Below, one piece after another: positions 34,395-42,454 of a stretch of 64,000 nucleotides of DNA. The notes below the pieces were generated by a model, which saw only the letters and a program-made list of their open reading frames with translations, was not told where the DNA came from and did not search any database. The translations under genes were made by a program, and so were the position numbers. The DNA comes from Streptomyces specialis (GTDB lineage: Bacteria > Actinomycetota > Actinomycetes > Streptomycetales > Streptomycetaceae), in assembly GCF_001493375.1 (NCBI RefSeq), contig NZ_LN929757.1:62001-126000 (forward strand), written 5' to 3'. Every line of letters starts with the position of its first letter. Position 1 is the stretch's first letter.

Positions 34395-35921
34395 TCAGCC
34401 GAGGCGCTTTCCCGCCTTCGCCACGCGCCGCCGCAGGGCGGGCAGTTCGCGCTCCACGTCGTCGGCCGCGGCCGTCTGGACGCCGTGCAGCAGGCCGTAC
34501 GTGAAGCTGTTCTCCCCGGCCTCGTGGGCCCGGACGGCCAGCCCGCGCAGGGCCTGCCGGGGGACGACGGCGTCCTGGTGGACGCCCAGCCGTTCCTGCG
34601 CCTCCTTCATCCGCCGGGTGAACCGCTCGGCGCGCTTGCCCAGCGTGTCCCGCGCGGTCTCCCCGGCGTAGCGGGCGCGTTTGGCGGCCTTGCGGGCGGC
34701 GTGCAGCGCCGTGTCCCGCTCCCGGCCCGGCGCCGGCTTCAGGGCGGTGTCGAGCCGTTCGGCGACGCGCCGGTGCTCGCGGCGGGCGGTCGCGGCCAGC
34801 ACCTTGGCCGCCTTGCGGTCGGCGGCCGGCCGCAGCGGGGGATCGGTGAGCAGCGCGTCGAGGGCCTTGAGCAGCGCGACGTAACGGCGGCCGGAGAGCG
34901 TGGCGACCACCTCGGCGTGCGCCGCGCGGTAGGTGTCGGCCGACCACTCGGCGAGCGTGGCCCTGACCGGGCCGAGCACCAGTTCCGGCGGCAGCCGGTC
35001 GGTCTGCCCGGTGAGCCGCTCGCCGAGCACCTCCGCGTCGCGGGCCCGGCCCAGTTCGCCGGCCAGCCACTTCAGTTCGGCCTCCACCGGATCGGTGCGC
35101 CGGCGGTCGAGCACGTTCCGGTAGGACTTCAGGGCGCTGCGCAGCCGCCGGGTCGCGACCCGCATCCGGTGCCCGGAGTCCGGCTCGTCCCGCCGGACGG
35201 CCGGGTCCCAGCGCAGCATCGGGTCCCGGAGGCCGGACAGGCGCCGCAGCCCGGCCTCGCCGGCCGAGCCGGCGCGGGTGCCGGGAGCCGCGTCGCCGAG
35301 GTCCTCGCCCAGCACCCGGGCCAGCTTCGAGCCGCTGCCGGCGCGCTTGATCCCGGCGGCGGTGAGCTTCTTGGTGAGGGCCTTCAGCAGGGGCTTGCGG
35401 CCCTCGCCCAGCTCGACCTCGATCTCCTGCCAGGACGTCACCTCGGTGACGCCGGAGTCCCGGCCGGGCCCGCCGAGGGTCTGCGCGGTGACGCGGTCCT
35501 CGGCGAGTTCGGCGACGACCGTGCCGGTGTCGTCGCACAGCAGGTGCCGCGTGCGGTGCGTCCGCAGGTGGGCCACCGGCGCGAGCGAGCCGCCCCGGGC
35601 CAGACCGACGACCAGCCGGCTCAGCTCGGCCGGCACCTCGCGCGGCGGACCCGCGTCCAGCGGCAGCCGCACCTCGCGCCTGCTGTCCTTCCCCACGGGC
35701 AGCTTCAGGTGCCAGCCCGCGTCGTGCCCGCCGGTGCGCCTGCGCAGGGTGACCCCCTGCGCGAGCAGCCGCAAGTCAGCGGTGTCGTAGTAGGTAGCGT
35801 CGAGGTCCTCGGCCTCCGCCGCCCGGACCGAGGCGACGCCGCGCACGGCGGTGACATCCGGCAACGAGCCGACACCGGGCGCTTCGAACTTCCGCTCGAT
35901 CTCCATCATTGACGTACCCAT
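34395..35921 (-). CDS. CYTH and CHAD domain-containing protein
   Basis: The 508-residue protein joins an N-terminal CYTH domain (residues 5-200; ExExK in MEIERKFEAPG; TYYDTADLRLL; acidic strand WQEIEVELGEG) to a C-terminal CHAD domain of conserved His/Arg helices (MRVATRRLRSALKSYRNVLD, then HAARKAAKRARYAGE). CYTH domains bind or hydrolyse triphosphates with divalent metal, and CHAD domains bind polyphosphate. The fusion is common in actinobacteria and is thought to act in polyphosphate metabolism. It starts at the ATG at 35921; the ATG at 35909 is also possible. Confidence 0.92.
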   Translation of the reverse strand: MGTSMMEIERKFEAPGVGSLPDVTAVRGVASVRAAEAEDLDATYYDTADLRLLAQGVTLRRRTGGHDAGWHLKLPVGKDSRREVRLPLDAGPPREVPAELSRLVVGLARGGSLAPVAHLRTHRTRHLLCDDTGTVVAELAEDRVTAQTLGGPGRDSGVTEVTSWQEIEVELGEGRKPLLKALTKKLTAAGIKRAGSGSKLARVLGEDLGDAAPGTRAGSAGEAGLRRLSGLRDPMLRWDPAVRRDEPDSGHRMRVATRRLRSALKSYRNVLDRRRTDPVEAELKWLAGELGRARDAEVLGERLTGQTDRLPPELVLGPVRATLAEWSADTYRAAHAEVVATLSGRRYVALLKALDALLTDPPLRPAADRKAAKVLAATARREHRRVAERLDTALKPAPGRERDTALHAARKAAKRARYAGETARDTLGKRAERFTRRMKEAQERLGVHQDAVVPRQALRGLAVRAHEAGENSFTYGLLHGVQTAAADDVERELPALRRRVAKAGKRLG

Positions 35922-36013
35922 TCAGGTCGTCTGCCCCGTATAGGGCGTTTCAGTACCGTCCCGGGGGCCGCACCCCGCGAATGGCTGGTCCCGATCCCCC
36001 GGCGGACGGGTGC

Positions 36014-36291
36014 TCAGGGGTTCTCACGGTCGGTGGCGGCGGTGCAGCAGGCCGTTTCCAGCGCCAGCAGGGCGGTCTCCAGGTCGCGGGCGGCGGCCGT
36101 GCCCTCGGTGCGGGTGAGGCGTGAGCTGTCGGCCAGGGACAGGCACCGGCGGCGTTCCCCGGCCAGCCGGCCGGCCGCCTCGCCGACGCCGGCGCCGCGT
36201 TCGGCGACGAGGGCCGCCGGCGGATCGGCGGGAACATCCCGGCGAACATGAATCCGTACCAGGCCACCACCTGCCGGTCGACGGGCGATGG
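36014..36291 (-). pseudogene. Frameshifted small gene, unknown family
   Basis: Two pieces on the minus strand each show strong third-position GC but lie in different frames. Near 36228-36291 one frame reads DRQVVAWYGFMFAGMFPPI, and from about 36228 down to the stop at 36014 another reads ALVAERGAGVGEAAGRLAGE and RDLETALLALETACC. A one-base shift near 36228 would join them. It is either a decayed gene or a sequencing error. I do not recognise the family. Confidence 0.4.
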
Positions 36292-36403
36292 GCCGGGTGT
36301 CCCGCTGGGCTGCCATGGGCTCCGATGCCGGTGCCGACACCGGGGGTCATGGCCCCCCGGAGGTCCCGGAAATCCGCCGGGGGTGGTGGGGCGTTGACGA
36401 GCC

Positions 36404-37267
36404 GTGGACATGCTTGAAACACGTCGCGCCCTTTTGAGCCGGCTGCTGCGCGACGACGGACCTGACGAACTCACCGTCCGGCAGGGCCAGTTCCACGACG
36501 TGGTCATGGGCTCCGACCGGGTCGTGTGCCTGCCGCGCACCACGGCGGCGGCCACGCGGCTGCCCGCGCGGGCGACCGTGCTGCGCGCGCTCGCCGCCGT
36601 CGACCTCGGCTGCCGCACGCCCGAGCCGCTGGCCGGTGGCGTGTCCCACGGCGCGGACGACGCGCCGTTCCTGGTGCTCAGCCGCGTGCCCGGAGCGCCG
36701 CTGGAGCCCGGCGTGCTCGGTGATCCCCGGGTGGCCGGGGCGGTGGCGGAGCAGTACGCGGCGCTGCTGTCCGCCCTCGCCCGGGCCGGCGCCGACGCCT
36801 CGGTGCGCGCGGCGCTGCCGCACGCGCCGGCGGACGGGTGGCGGCGGTTCGCGGCGGACGTCCGCGCGGAGCTGTTCGGCCTGATGTCCGCCGGCGGCCG
36901 TGACCGGGCCGAACGGGAACTCGACGCGCTCGACGGCCTTCCCCACCTCACCGAGGCGGTGGTGCACGGCGACCTCGGCCCGGAGAACGTTCTGTGGGAG
37001 ACCGTGGGCGGGCTGCCGAGCCTGAGCGGGGTGGTGGACTGGGACGAGGTGACGATCGGTGACCCCGCCGAGGATCTCGCGGCCGTGGGCGCCGGTCACG
37101 GCGCGGACTTCCTGGGGCGGGTGCTGGCGCTGGGCGGCTGGTCGGACAGCGCGCGGGCCACCCGTGTCGCCGCGATCCGCGGCACGTTCGCCCTGCAACA
37201 GGCCCTGTCCGCGTACCGCGACGGCGATGAGGAGGAGCTGGCGGAGGGCCTGGCCGGTTACCGCTGA
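36404..37267 (+). CDS. Aminoglycoside phosphotransferase-like kinase (second copy type)
   Basis: The 287-residue APH-fold protein has the catalytic loop VVHGDLGPENVLWE and the metal-binding Asp in GVVDWDEVTIGDPAEDL. It differs strongly from the kinase at 18078 and is not a recent duplicate. The GTG at 36404 or the ATG at 36410 may be the start; neither has a clear ribosome-binding site. Its stop overlaps the end of the convergent AraC-type gene by 10 bp. The substrate is unknown. Confidence 0.82.
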   Translation: MDMLETRRALLSRLLRDDGPDELTVRQGQFHDVVMGSDRVVCLPRTTAAATRLPARATVLRALAAVDLGCRTPEPLAGGVSHGADDAPFLVLSRVPGAPLEPGVLGDPRVAGAVAEQYAALLSALARAGADASVRAALPHAPADGWRRFAADVRAELFGLMSAGGRDRAERELDALDGLPHLTEAVVHGDLGPENVLWETVGGLPSLSGVVDWDEVTIGDPAEDLAAVGAGHGADFLGRVLALGGWSDSARATRVAAIRGTFALQQALSAYRDGDEEELAEGLAGYR

Positions 37268-38253
37268 GCGGGGGGCGCGCCCGGGTCGGTGAGGGCGTGG
37301 TGGCGGTAGTCGCGCGGGGTGGTGCCGAAGGCAGCGTGGAACGTGCGGGTGAAGGCCGCGGGGTGGGGGAAACCCCAGCGTCCGGCGATGGCGTGGATGG
37401 GGCTCCCGGCCAGCGCGGGGTCCGCCAGGTCGCGGCGGACGTGTTCCAGGCGCTGGTGCCGGATGTATCCGGCGACGGTCTGCCCCTGGCTCTGGAAGAC
37501 GCGTTGCAGGTAGCGCAGCGAGATGTGGTGGGCGGCGGCGACGGTTTCCGGGGTCAGGTCCGGGTCCCCCAGGTGCTGGTGGATGAAGGAGCGGACCCGC
37601 AGATACAGGGTGCGCCGGCGTGACTCCGGCGATATCCCGGTGTCGTCGTCGAGGTGGTGGGCCGTCAGCGCGGTCAGCAGATCGAGCAGCACCAGGCCCA
37701 GACGGGGGCCGTCCGCCGGACGGTACGAACCGGCGCCGGTGGCCAGGTGCGTGAGGAAGTGCGCGAGCAGGGCGCCGAATCCCTCCTGTCCGGACAACGG
37801 CGTCGCCAGCAGTCGGCCGACCTTGTCCGGGGGAACGGGAAGCAGCGCCCGGGGCACCTGCGCCAGCACGCTGGCGGCGGTGCCCTCGCCGACGTCCACC
37901 CAACTGTGGAAGGGCCGGAAGGTGGAGTACAGCACCAGTCCGGACGCGTCGAGCACGGTCTCCCGCCCGGCCTGCCGGATGCCCTGCCGCCCCCGCACGA
38001 TGAGCCCCACCGCGTACAACTCGGGGTCGGAGCGCCGGATCAGCCGGGGTGTCCGGCGCGACTCCAGCGAGGAGTACGTCATGGCCGTGACCTGGGCCGC
38101 GCCGAGATCCGCCGCGCGCAGCGAGGCGCGGAAGCCGCTCCCGCGGTCGATGGTGAACGCCGACGGCGTCAGCGTGCCGGAGGCCAGCTCGCACCAGGCG
38201 TCGATCCGTTCCGCCGACGGCAGGTCGTCGCTGTCGAACACCTTCTCCATCAC
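37258..38253 (-). CDS. AraC family transcriptional regulator
   Basis: The 331-residue protein has the N-terminal AraC-binding-like domain (the 35-residue-onward part including TYSSLESRRTPRLIRRSDP) and a C-terminal double helix-turn-helix (LTPETVAAAHHISLRYLQRV, then IHAIAGRWGFPHPAAFTRTF), like regulators related to NphR/FeaR. The GTG at 38253 has GGAGGGG seven bases before it; the ATG at 38250 is an alternative. The target is unknown. The MerR gene lies 28 bp upstream on the same strand, so the two may be co-transcribed. Confidence 0.9.
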   Translation of the reverse strand: MMEKVFDSDDLPSAERIDAWCELASGTLTPSAFTIDRGSGFRASLRAADLGAAQVTAMTYSSLESRRTPRLIRRSDPELYAVGLIVRGRQGIRQAGRETVLDASGLVLYSTFRPFHSWVDVGEGTAASVLAQVPRALLPVPPDKVGRLLATPLSGQEGFGALLAHFLTHLATGAGSYRPADGPRLGLVLLDLLTALTAHHLDDDTGISPESRRRTLYLRVRSFIHQHLGDPDLTPETVAAAHHISLRYLQRVFQSQGQTVAGYIRHQRLEHVRRDLADPALAGSPIHAIAGRWGFPHPAAFTRTFHAAFGTTPRDYRHHALTDPGAPPAQR

Positions 38254-38281
38254 CGGCTCACCCCTCCTCCCGCCTCCGGGG

Positions 38282-38641
38282 TCAGTCGGCCCGGCGGCGG
38301 CCGGCGAGCATCGTGTCGAGGGTGGCGCGGGTGGCCTCCAGTTCGCCGATGGCCTCGTCGATCCGGTGACGATGCCGCACCAGCCCGTCGACCAGCTCCG
38401 GGCAGCCGGGCGTCAGCAGGCCCTCGTCGTCCACGACACAGGGCAGCACCTCCACGATCTGAGCGGTGCTCAGGCCGGCCGCGAGGAGAACCCTGATCCG
38501 CCGCACCGCCGGCACATGCTCCTCGCGGTACAGGCGGTAGCCGCTCGGCCGCCGTTCCGAAGTCAGCAGGCCCTGCTGCTCGTAGTACCGCAGCGCGCGT
38601 TCGCTGACCCCGGTCCGCCGCGCCAGTTCCCCGATGCGCAT
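38282..38641 (-). CDS. MerR family transcriptional regulator
   Basis: The 119-residue protein has the N-terminal winged helix (MRIGELARRTGVSERALRYY, then EQQGLLTSERRPSGYRLY) and a coiled-coil dimer helix. The effector part is very short and has Cys in VLPCVVDDEGLLTPGCPEL, possibly a metal or redox site. The ATG at 38641 is set by the family N-terminus. It is divergent from the oxidoreductase gene at 38694, and a textbook MerR-type promoter lies between them. Confidence 0.9.
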   Translation of the reverse strand: MRIGELARRTGVSERALRYYEQQGLLTSERRPSGYRLYREEHVPAVRRIRVLLAAGLSTAQIVEVLPCVVDDEGLLTPGCPELVDGLVRHRHRIDEAIGELEATRATLDTMLAGRRRAD

Positions 38642-38653
38642 CCCGACTCCGGA

Positions 38654-38686
38654 CTTGACTCTGACATCGACGTCAAGGTTTAGCTT
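38654..38686 (+). promoter_or_regulatory. MerR-type promoter and operator
   Basis: -35 TTGACT (38655-38660) and -10 TAGCTT (38681-38686) are separated by 20 bp, the stretched spacing that MerR activators correct. The inverted repeat CTTGAC (38654-38659) / GTCAAG (38672-38677) lies within the spacer. The start point would fall at or next to the ATG at 38694, so the message is probably leaderless. Confidence 0.75.
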
Positions 38687-38693
38687 AACCGGC

Positions 38694-39539
38694 ATGACCT
38701 CCGTGACCGTCCTCGGACTCGGCCCCATGGGGCGTGCCCTGGCCACCGCGTTCGCCGCCGCCGACCACCCCACCACCGTGTGGAACCGCACCCCGGGAAA
38801 GGGGAAATGCCTCGCCGACACCGCCGCCACGGTCGCCGGTACCGCCGCCGAGGCGATCGCGGCCGGCTCGCTCGTCATCGTGTGCGTACGGGACTACGAG
38901 GTGGCGCGGTCGGTCCTCGACACCGGCGCGCTCCGGGGCCGCACCCTGGTGAACCTCAGCGGCGGCTCGCCGCGGCAGGCCCGCGCGATGGCCGCCTGGG
39001 CCGGCGAGCACGGCGTCGACTACCTCGACGGCGTGATCATGGCCACCCCCGACGCCATCGGCGGCCCCGGGGCGGCGCTGTTCTACAGCGGGCCGGGCGA
39101 CCTCTACGAGACCCACCGGTCCGCGCTGGCCGCGCTCGGCGGGAACGCGTACCACGTCGGGGCGGACCCCGGCCGGGCCGCCGCGTTCGACGCCGCCCTC
39201 CAGGACCTGTTCTGGACGGCGATGAGCGGCGTGACGCACATGTTCAGGCTCGCCGCCGCCGAGAACATCGGCGCGACCGACATCGCCGGGCACGCGAAGG
39301 CGATGCTCGGTTTCCTGCCGGACCTGACCGACCAGGTCGCCGGGCAGGTCACCGACGGGCGCTTCCCCGGAGACGCGGCCACGCTCACCTCCGCGGCGGC
39401 GGCCATGGACCACGTCCTGAGCACCATCCGGGCGAACGGCCTCGACAACGGCGTCCTCGCCGCCGCCCGGGCCGAGGTGCGCCGGGCGATCGACGCCGGG
39501 CACGGGCCGGAGGGGTTCGGACGGCTCGCCGCGCCGTAG
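38694..39539 (+). CDS. NAD(P)-dependent oxidoreductase (6-phosphogluconate-dehydrogenase-like / imine reductase type)
   Basis: The 281-residue protein has the N-terminal Rossmann motif VTVLGLGPMGRALA with NRTPGK after beta-2, and a helical C-terminal dimerisation domain (AALQDLFWTAMSGVTHMFRL). The layout matches beta-hydroxyacid-dehydrogenase-related reductases, including bacterial imine reductases. It starts at the ATG at 38694, almost at the predicted transcript start. It is controlled by the divergent MerR protein. The substrate is unknown. Confidence 0.87.
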   Translation: MTSVTVLGLGPMGRALATAFAAADHPTTVWNRTPGKGKCLADTAATVAGTAAEAIAAGSLVIVCVRDYEVARSVLDTGALRGRTLVNLSGGSPRQARAMAAWAGEHGVDYLDGVIMATPDAIGGPGAALFYSGPGDLYETHRSALAALGGNAYHVGADPGRAAAFDAALQDLFWTAMSGVTHMFRLAAAENIGATDIAGHAKAMLGFLPDLTDQVAGQVTDGRFPGDAATLTSAAAAMDHVLSTIRANGLDNGVLAAARAEVRRAIDAGHGPEGFGRLAAP

Positions 39540-39592
39540 CCCCGGCGCCGGTCCCGGCGCGCGGCCGGGCCGGGCCGGAACGCGTCCGCCGG

Positions 39593-40075
39593 TCAGGTCA
39601 GCGCGGCGAACATGCCGGGCTCGTAGGAGCCTCCCCGCTGGTGCACGATCACGGCGAGCCGGTTGGCCGCGTTGATCAGGGCGACCAGGGCGACCAGCGC
39701 GGCGATCTGGTCGTCGTCGTAGTGCTCGCGCACCCGGGCCCAGGTCTCGTCGGACACGCCGTCGTGGGCGTCGGCGAGACGGGTGCCCTCCTCGGCGAGC
39801 GCCAGCGCGGCCCGTTCGGCGTCGGTGAACACGGTCGACTCCCGCCACGCGGCGACCAGATGGAGCCGGACCGCGGTCTCACCGGCGGCCTCGGCCTCCT
39901 TGGTGTGCATGTCGATGCACCAGCCGCAGCCGTTGATCTGGCTGGCGCGCAGCGACACCAGCTCCTGCGTGGACCTCGGCAGCGGCGACTGGTGCACCAC
40001 CAAGCCGGCGTTGGCGAACCGCTTGGCGAACTTGGCGGCGATCTCGTTCTCGAACAGGTTGAATCGGGTGTCCAT
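39593..40075 (-). CDS. AhpD-like carboxymuconolactone decarboxylase family protein, partner of ECF41
   Basis: The 160-residue protein has the AhpD-type active site with CxxC (ASQINGCGWCIDMHTKEAEA). It is divergent from an ECF41-type sigma factor gene. In ECF41 loci the usual target is a neighbouring carboxymuconolactone decarboxylase, oxidoreductase or epimerase gene, and this one fits. Its predicted promoter matches the ECF41 pattern. The ATG at 40075 starts the family sequence (MDTRFNLFENE). Confidence 0.9.
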   Translation of the reverse strand: MDTRFNLFENEIAAKFAKRFANAGLVVHQSPLPRSTQELVSLRASQINGCGWCIDMHTKEAEAAGETAVRLHLVAAWRESTVFTDAERAALALAEEGTRLADAHDGVSDETWARVREHYDDDQIAALVALVALINAANRLAVIVHQRGGSYEPGMFAALT

Positions 40076-40116
40076 GGCCTTGTCCTCACTCGTGGTGTCG
40101 TACCGGACGAACACCA

Positions 40117-40143
40117 GACGCCGCCCGCCCGCCCCCTGTGACG
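40117..40143 (-). promoter_or_regulatory. ECF41-type promoter for the AhpD-like gene
   Basis: Read on the minus strand: CGTCACA (-35, 40143-40137), 16 bp, then CGTC (-10, 40120-40117). The published ECF41 pattern is TGTCACA-N16-CGTC, so only the first base differs. It lies 42 bp before the ATG at 40075. Confidence 0.7.
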
Positions 40144-40177
40144 GCGCGGTCCTGTGACGAGCGCCACCGGTCACGGG

Positions 40178-40204
40178 TGTCACGGAGCCGCGCCGGCCGG
40201 CGTC
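40178..40204 (+). promoter_or_regulatory. ECF41-type promoter for the sigma factor gene itself
   Basis: TGTCACG (40178-40184), 16 bp, then CGTC (40201-40204) matches the ECF41 pattern TGTCACA-N16-CGTC in all but the last base of the first box. It lies 45 bp before the GTG at 40249 and predicts autoregulation. Confidence 0.72.
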
Positions 40205-40248
40205 TTGTGGGCGTGGCACCCACGGGAACGAACAGGCAGGAGCGGCCG

Positions 40249-41190
40249 GTGACGAGCGGAAGCGGCGAGCACCCCCAGGACACGGCCGGACGGCCCGCCG
40301 GCGAGGGACGCGCGGACCCCGCCACCGAGGCGTTCGTCGCCCACCGCAACCTGCTGTTCACCGTCGCCTACGAGTTGCTCGGCTCGGCCGCCGACGCGGA
40401 GGACGTCCTCCAGGAGACGTGGCTGCGGTGGGCGGCCGTCGATCTCGGCACGGTACGGGACCGGCGCGCGTATCTGGTCAGGATCACCACCCGCCAGGCG
40501 CTGAGCCGGCTGCGCGCGCTCGGCCGCCGCAAGGAGTCCTACGTCGGTCCCTGGCTGCCCGAGCCGCTGCTCACCGCGCCCGACGTCGCCGAGGACGTCG
40601 AACTGGCCGACAGTGTCTCGATGGCGATGCTGCTGGTGCTGGAGACCCTCGCCCCGACCGAGCGGGCGGTGTTCGTGCTGCGCGAGGTGTTCGACCTCGG
40701 ATACGACGAGATCGCCGAGGCCGTCGACAAGAGCCCCGCCGCGGTCCGCCAGATCGCGCACCGGGCCCGGACGCACGTCGCCGCGCGCCGCCCGCGCGGC
40801 GTCGTCTCCCCGGCCGAGACCCGCGACGCGCTCGACGCGTTCCGGCGGGCCGTCGAAACCGGCGACCTTCAGGGCCTGCTCGACATCCTGGCGCCGGATG
40901 TCGTTCTCACGGGCGACGGCGGCGGAGTCGTCCAGGCCGTCCCGCGCCCGATCGTGGGCGCCGACAAGGTGGCCCGCCTGCTGGTCGCCGGGCTGGGCAG
41001 GATCGCCGCCGTCGCGTCGCTGCGGCCCGCGCAGGTCAACGGCTGCCCGGCGCTGGTCCTCCGGCTCGGCGGCGCGATCGACACCGTCGTGGCGGTACGT
41101 ATCGACGACGGCCTCATCACCGGGCTCTACGCCGTGCGCAACCCCGAGAAGCTGTCGCACATGCGGCGCGAGACCACGCTGCGCCGCTGA
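40249..41190 (+). CDS. ECF41-type RNA polymerase sigma factor (SigJ-like) with SnoaL-like C-terminal domain
   Basis: The 313-residue sigma factor has region 2 (LLFTVAYELLGSAADAEDVL, then WLRWAAVDLG) and region 4 (LAPTERAVFVLREVFDLGYD, then VRQIAHRARTHVAARR). A C-terminal SnoaL-like domain of about 110 residues (residues 205-310) acts in ECF41 proteins as a fused regulatory domain in place of a separate anti-sigma factor. The GTG at 40249 has AGGAGC six bases before it. Divergent promoters of the matching type lie at 40117-40143 and 40178-40204. Confidence 0.9.
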   Translation: MTSGSGEHPQDTAGRPAGEGRADPATEAFVAHRNLLFTVAYELLGSAADAEDVLQETWLRWAAVDLGTVRDRRAYLVRITTRQALSRLRALGRRKESYVGPWLPEPLLTAPDVAEDVELADSVSMAMLLVLETLAPTERAVFVLREVFDLGYDEIAEAVDKSPAAVRQIAHRARTHVAARRPRGVVSPAETRDALDAFRRAVETGDLQGLLDILAPDVVLTGDGGGVVQAVPRPIVGADKVARLLVAGLGRIAAVASLRPAQVNGCPALVLRLGGAIDTVVAVRIDDGLITGLYAVRNPEKLSHMRRETTLRR

Positions 41191-41194
41191 ACAC

Positions 41195-41229
41195 GTCCGT
41201 CCCCGCCGCACCGGGCGGCGGGGACGGAC
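41195..41229. terminator. Strong hairpin terminator between convergent genes
   Basis: GTCCGTCCCCGCCG (41195-41208) pairs perfectly with CGGCGGGGACGGAC (41216-41229) around a 7-nt loop. It lies between the sigma factor stop and the end of the convergent cutinase-like gene. Confidence 0.75.
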
Positions 41230-41239
41230 ATGCCATGGG

Positions 41240-42145
41240 TCAGGAGCCGGGGCAGCTCGACCGGTACTCGGAGATCAGCGTGCTCGCCGAGGGCGGCGGG
41301 CACAGGAACTGCTCATAGCGGGTGTCGTTGTCGACATAGCGCTTGAGCCAGGCCAGGGTGTACTGGCCTATGGTGGTGTTGTAGCTGTTCGAGACCATGT
41401 GGCCGGCGTCGTTCAGCTCCAGGTACGCCCGCTCGGGCGCCGACGTGAGCGACTCGTAGAGCGGCTCGGCGTGGCGGGAGACGGACGCGATGCCGTCGTT
41501 CTCGGCCCCGACGATCAGCGTGGGGACGCGCAGGTTCTCCCAGGTCTTGTCGGTGTGCCACGGGGTGAGCGGAACGGCCGCCTGGATGCTCGGCCGGGCG
41601 TTCGCCGCGCTCAGCGCGCCGCCGCCGCCCATGGAGTGCCCGGCGACGGCCAGGCGGTTGGGGTCGATCTGGTCGCGGACGACGCTGTTCTTGGTCAGGT
41701 AGTCCAGCGCGGAGAGCAACTGGAGGCCGCGGTAGTCGGGCTGGTCGAGCCAGGTGTTCTTCACGTTGATGGTGAAGACCACGAAGCCGTTGGAGGCGAG
41801 CTTGCTCCCGAACCAGGCGACGGCCGACTGGGACTCGGTGAAGCCGGGCGCGATGGCGACGGCGCCGAACGTTCCCTGGCTGGTGTCGGTCGGGTAGTAG
41901 ATGGTGCCGCCGCCGAAGCCCGACTGGCTGGGCACGGTGGCCGTCTTGTAGGCGAAGGGGCCCTTCTCGGCCTGGAGGCTCGCCAGAGTGGGGGCGGGGC
42001 CGCGCCGGTACTCCTGCTCGGCCGCCGAGGCGGTCGAGGCGGTGTCGGGGAGGGCTCCGGAGCCGAACAGCACGGTACCGGCGACGATCCCGGCCAGCGC
42101 CAGCTTCAGGCGCAGACCGCGGACGCGGCGGGGTCGGTGTTTCAT
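41240..42145 (-). CDS. Secreted cutinase-like polyester hydrolase (PETase/TfCut2-type alpha/beta hydrolase)
   Basis: The 301-residue preprotein has a signal peptide (LKLALAGIVAGTVLFGSGAL, cleavage near ASA at about 42). The mature alpha/beta hydrolase has the nucleophile elbow GHSMGGGG (Ser171), Asp217 (VGAENDGIAS) and His249 (DAGHMVSN). Features shared with actinobacterial cutinases that hydrolyse polyesters are PGFTESQSAVAWFGSKLAS (oxyanion Phe102), Met172, TPWH (Trp196), and a C-terminal Cys282-Cys298 pair. It would act on cutin, triglycerides or synthetic polyesters outside the cell. Activity on PET is possible but not shown by sequence. An adapter block begins 85 bp upstream of its start. 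Confidence 0.88.
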   Translation of the reverse strand: MKHRPRRVRGLRLKLALAGIVAGTVLFGSGALPDTASTASAAEQEYRRGPAPTLASLQAEKGPFAYKTATVPSQSGFGGGTIYYPTDTSQGTFGAVAIAPGFTESQSAVAWFGSKLASNGFVVFTINVKNTWLDQPDYRGLQLLSALDYLTKNSVVRDQIDPNRLAVAGHSMGGGGALSAANARPSIQAAVPLTPWHTDKTWENLRVPTLIVGAENDGIASVSRHAEPLYESLTSAPERAYLELNDAGHMVSNSYNTTIGQYTLAWLKRYVDNDTRYEQFLCPPPSASTLISEYRSSCPGS

Positions 42146-42190
42146 GGGACACGACTCCTGGGTGACGGTGGGACGGGGAAGGGGGACGCT

Positions 42191-42454
42191 GGAGCGCGCC
42201 GACCGCTCAGCCGGGGTGCCGGGTGGGGGCGTCTCCTATACACAACTAGCGCCGCCGGCGAAGGGGGGGGGGGGCGCAGTTCTGGCGCCGCGACGCAGCA
42301 GTAAAACAACATGACGGTACGAATCTCACAGAAGATCCAAATGCAGCATGCAGCCCCTTCGTAGCCTCCGATGTTCCTCTGCGTCGGCAGCGTCAGTTGT
42401 GTACAAGAGAGAGACGCGGGAGCGCGCCGACCGCTCAGCCGGGGTGCCGGGTGG
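42191..42454. repeat. 36-bp direct duplication flanking the adapter block (artefactual)
   Basis: Bases 42191-42226 are repeated exactly at 42419-42454. Because the material between is adapter, this is one genomic sequence read into from both sides, not a target-site duplication. The true genome probably has a single copy here and no gap. Confidence 0.85.
42231..42413. other. Nextera adapter contamination (assembly artefact)
   Basis: GTCTCcTATACACAaCTa at 42231 opens a degraded reverse-complement read-1 adapter, followed by a G run (42262-42273) and AT-rich filler. A forward read-1 adapter, GCGTCGGCAGCGTCAG then tTGTGTAcAAGAGA, ends near 42413. Confidence 0.93.

Noticed and set aside
42191..42454. 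36-bp direct repeat that looks like a target-site duplication of a mobile element
   Set aside because: The material between the copies is sequencing adapter, with no transposase and no terminal repeats.
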